Shown: in pieces, positions 4,281 to 5,207 of the stretch | How the letters are laid out: each line of letters begins with the position of its first letter | Position numbering within the stretch: position 1 is the first letter of the stretch | Assembly (NCBI GenBank): GCA_003484235.1 | Contig: DNDP01000319.1 | Coordinates: 575 to 5,781 of the forward strand | Length of the DNA stretch: 5,207 bases | Source of the DNA: Verrucomicrobiales bacterium | GTDB lineage: Bacteria > Verrucomicrobiota > Verrucomicrobiia > Limisphaerales > RI-55 | Reading direction: 5' to 3' | Program-made: the position numbers and the translations under genes | The notes under the pieces: generated by a model | The model's input: the letters and a program-made list of their open reading frames with translations, nothing else | Databases searched by the model: none | What the model was told of the DNA's origin: nothing

Positions 4281-5207
4281 ATGAACACTGAAAAATATCT
4301 CCGCGAGCACACGCTCCGACCCGAGGATCTCTGCCTCACGCGCCGTCAGTTCCTCGCCCGTGCCGGCATGGGCTTCGGCGCGCTCGGACTGGCGGGTCTG
4401 CTGTCGCGCACCCAGGCCTTTGCCGGCGGTTCGGAGGTGGCGCTCAAGCCGCACTTCGCGGCGAAAGCCACCCGCGTCATCCACATTTTCGCCCAGGGCG
4501 GTCCCAGCCATGTCGATACGTGGGATCCGAAACCGGAGCTGAACCGCCGTGACGGCCAGGAGCTGCCGGAGGTCAAGGGCGTGGCGATGGGGTCCAATTT
4601 CAAGTTTGCCCGGCACGGCAAGTCGGGCATCGAGGTGAGCGAGGTCTTTCCGCAGCTGGCCAAACACGTTGATGACATGACCGTCATCCGTTCGATGCAC
4701 ACCGACATCCCGGCGCACGACGTGGCGACGGTGTTCATGAACACCGGTTCGCTGCGGATGGCCAAGCCGAGTCTCGGTGCCTGGGCCCTGTACGGCCTCG
4801 GCAGCGAGAACGAGAACATGCCGGGCTTCATCTCGCTCCGGCCCGGCGGGAGCGCACCCGGCGGCGTGCTCAACTGGGGCAGCGCGTTTCTCCCCGGCAA
4901 GTATCAGGCGACGAGCATCAACACCTCCAGCCCGTCGGTGGAACAGATGATCCAGAACATCCGCAACCAGTATCTCGGGGCCGAGGAACAGCGCCGGCAG
5001 CTCGACTTCGTGCAGAAGCTGAACCACATCCATCAGCAGAACCTGCAGGAGGACCCGCAGCTCGAGGCGCGCATCCAGTCGTTCGAGATGGCCTACAAGA
5101 TGCAGATGGAGGCGACCGATGCCTTCGACATCAGCAGGGAATCCCGGGAGACCCGCGACCTCTACACGAACACGCCGCAGGGACGGCAGCTGCTGATCGC
5201 CCGGCGG
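4281..5207 (+). CDS. DUF1501 family protein, Tat-exported (3' end cut by window)
   Basis: An open frame from the ATG at 4281 through the last base gives 309 residues without a stop; the family usually runs somewhat above 400, so roughly the last third is missing because of the window, not a mutation. A twin-arginine signal is clear: TRRQFLA (20-26) followed by a Gly/Ala/Leu-rich segment (28-42) and likely cleavage near AFA-GG (46-50). Family hallmarks: HIFAQGGPSHVDTWDPKP (68-85), TDIPAHDVATVFMNTG (141-156) and PSLGAWALYGLGSENENMPGF (163-183). DUF1501 proteins are related to the alkaline phosphatase/sulfatase fold, are abundant in Planctomycetes and Verrucomicrobia, and are commonly encoded beside PSCyt1/DUF1549/DUF1553 cytochrome-like proteins; their reaction is not established. 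No such partner is visible upstream here; it could lie downstream. After the Tat motif, the segment from about 208 to 305 is rich in Gln and Glu and probably helical. Confidence 0.92.
   Translation, partial: MNTEKYLREHTLRPEDLCLTRRQFLARAGMGFGALGLAGLLSRTQAFAGGSEVALKPHFAAKATRVIHIFAQGGPSHVDTWDPKPELNRRDGQELPEVKGVAMGSNFKFARHGKSGIEVSEVFPQLAKHVDDMTVIRSMHTDIPAHDVATVFMNTGSLRMAKPSLGAWALYGLGSENENMPGFISLRPGGSAPGGVLNWGSAFLPGKYQATSINTSSPSVEQMIQNIRNQYLGAEEQRRQLDFVQKLNHIHQQNLQEDPQLEARIQSFEMAYKMQMEATDAFDISRESRETRDLYTNTPQGRQLLIARR

Noticed and set aside
4164..5033. Minus-strand frame of 289 codons opposite the DUF1501 gene
   Set aside because: Antisense shadow of a clearly recognised family; no motif of its own.

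Overview
The window looks like a piece of a GC-rich bacterial chromosome, most likely from Verrucomicrobiota or the wider Planctomycetes-Verrucomicrobia group. This rests on a Tat-exported DUF1501 protein, a secreted PQQ-type sugar dehydrogenase, weak Shine-Dalgarno signals and a style of intergenic palindromic repeat that I associate with those phyla. That assignment is inference from gene content; no marker gene or rRNA is present.

Layout. 1-216: a cluster of palindromic repeats (a 22-nt inverted repeat plus three hairpins with a shared core, spaced about 75-80 nt). 217-408: non-coding, nothing convincing. 409-1279: two small genes of unknown function on the + strand (a three-helix membrane protein, then a putative lipoprotein), of visibly lower GC than the rest. 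An 11-codon ORF with the best Shine-Dalgarno in the window overlaps the end of the lipoprotein gene (1276-1311). 1387-1725 (+): a small antibiotic-biosynthesis-monooxygenase-fold (ABM) protein. 1718-2497 (-): a two-helix membrane protein of a conserved uncharacterised type, convergent with the ABM gene and overlapping it by 8 bp. 2498-2656: divergent intergenic region. 2657-4006 (+): a secreted glucose/sorbosone-dehydrogenase-family protein, closed by a very strong intrinsic terminator (4031-4070). 4071-4280: a structured leader region. 4281-5207 (+): the first 309 codons of a DUF1501 protein with a Tat signal, cut by the window end.

How the genes relate. The two exported proteins at the right (sugar dehydrogenase, DUF1501) both fit periplasmic catabolism, but the terminator between them argues for separate transcription units. 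The two small genes at the left look accessory: lower GC, no recognisable family, next to a repeat cluster. There is no evidence here of a defence system, CRISPR array, integrase or complete mobile element. The most interesting items are the covarying hairpin repeats and the isolated, strongly Shine-Dalgarno-led mini-ORF at the boundary between low-GC and high-GC sequence.
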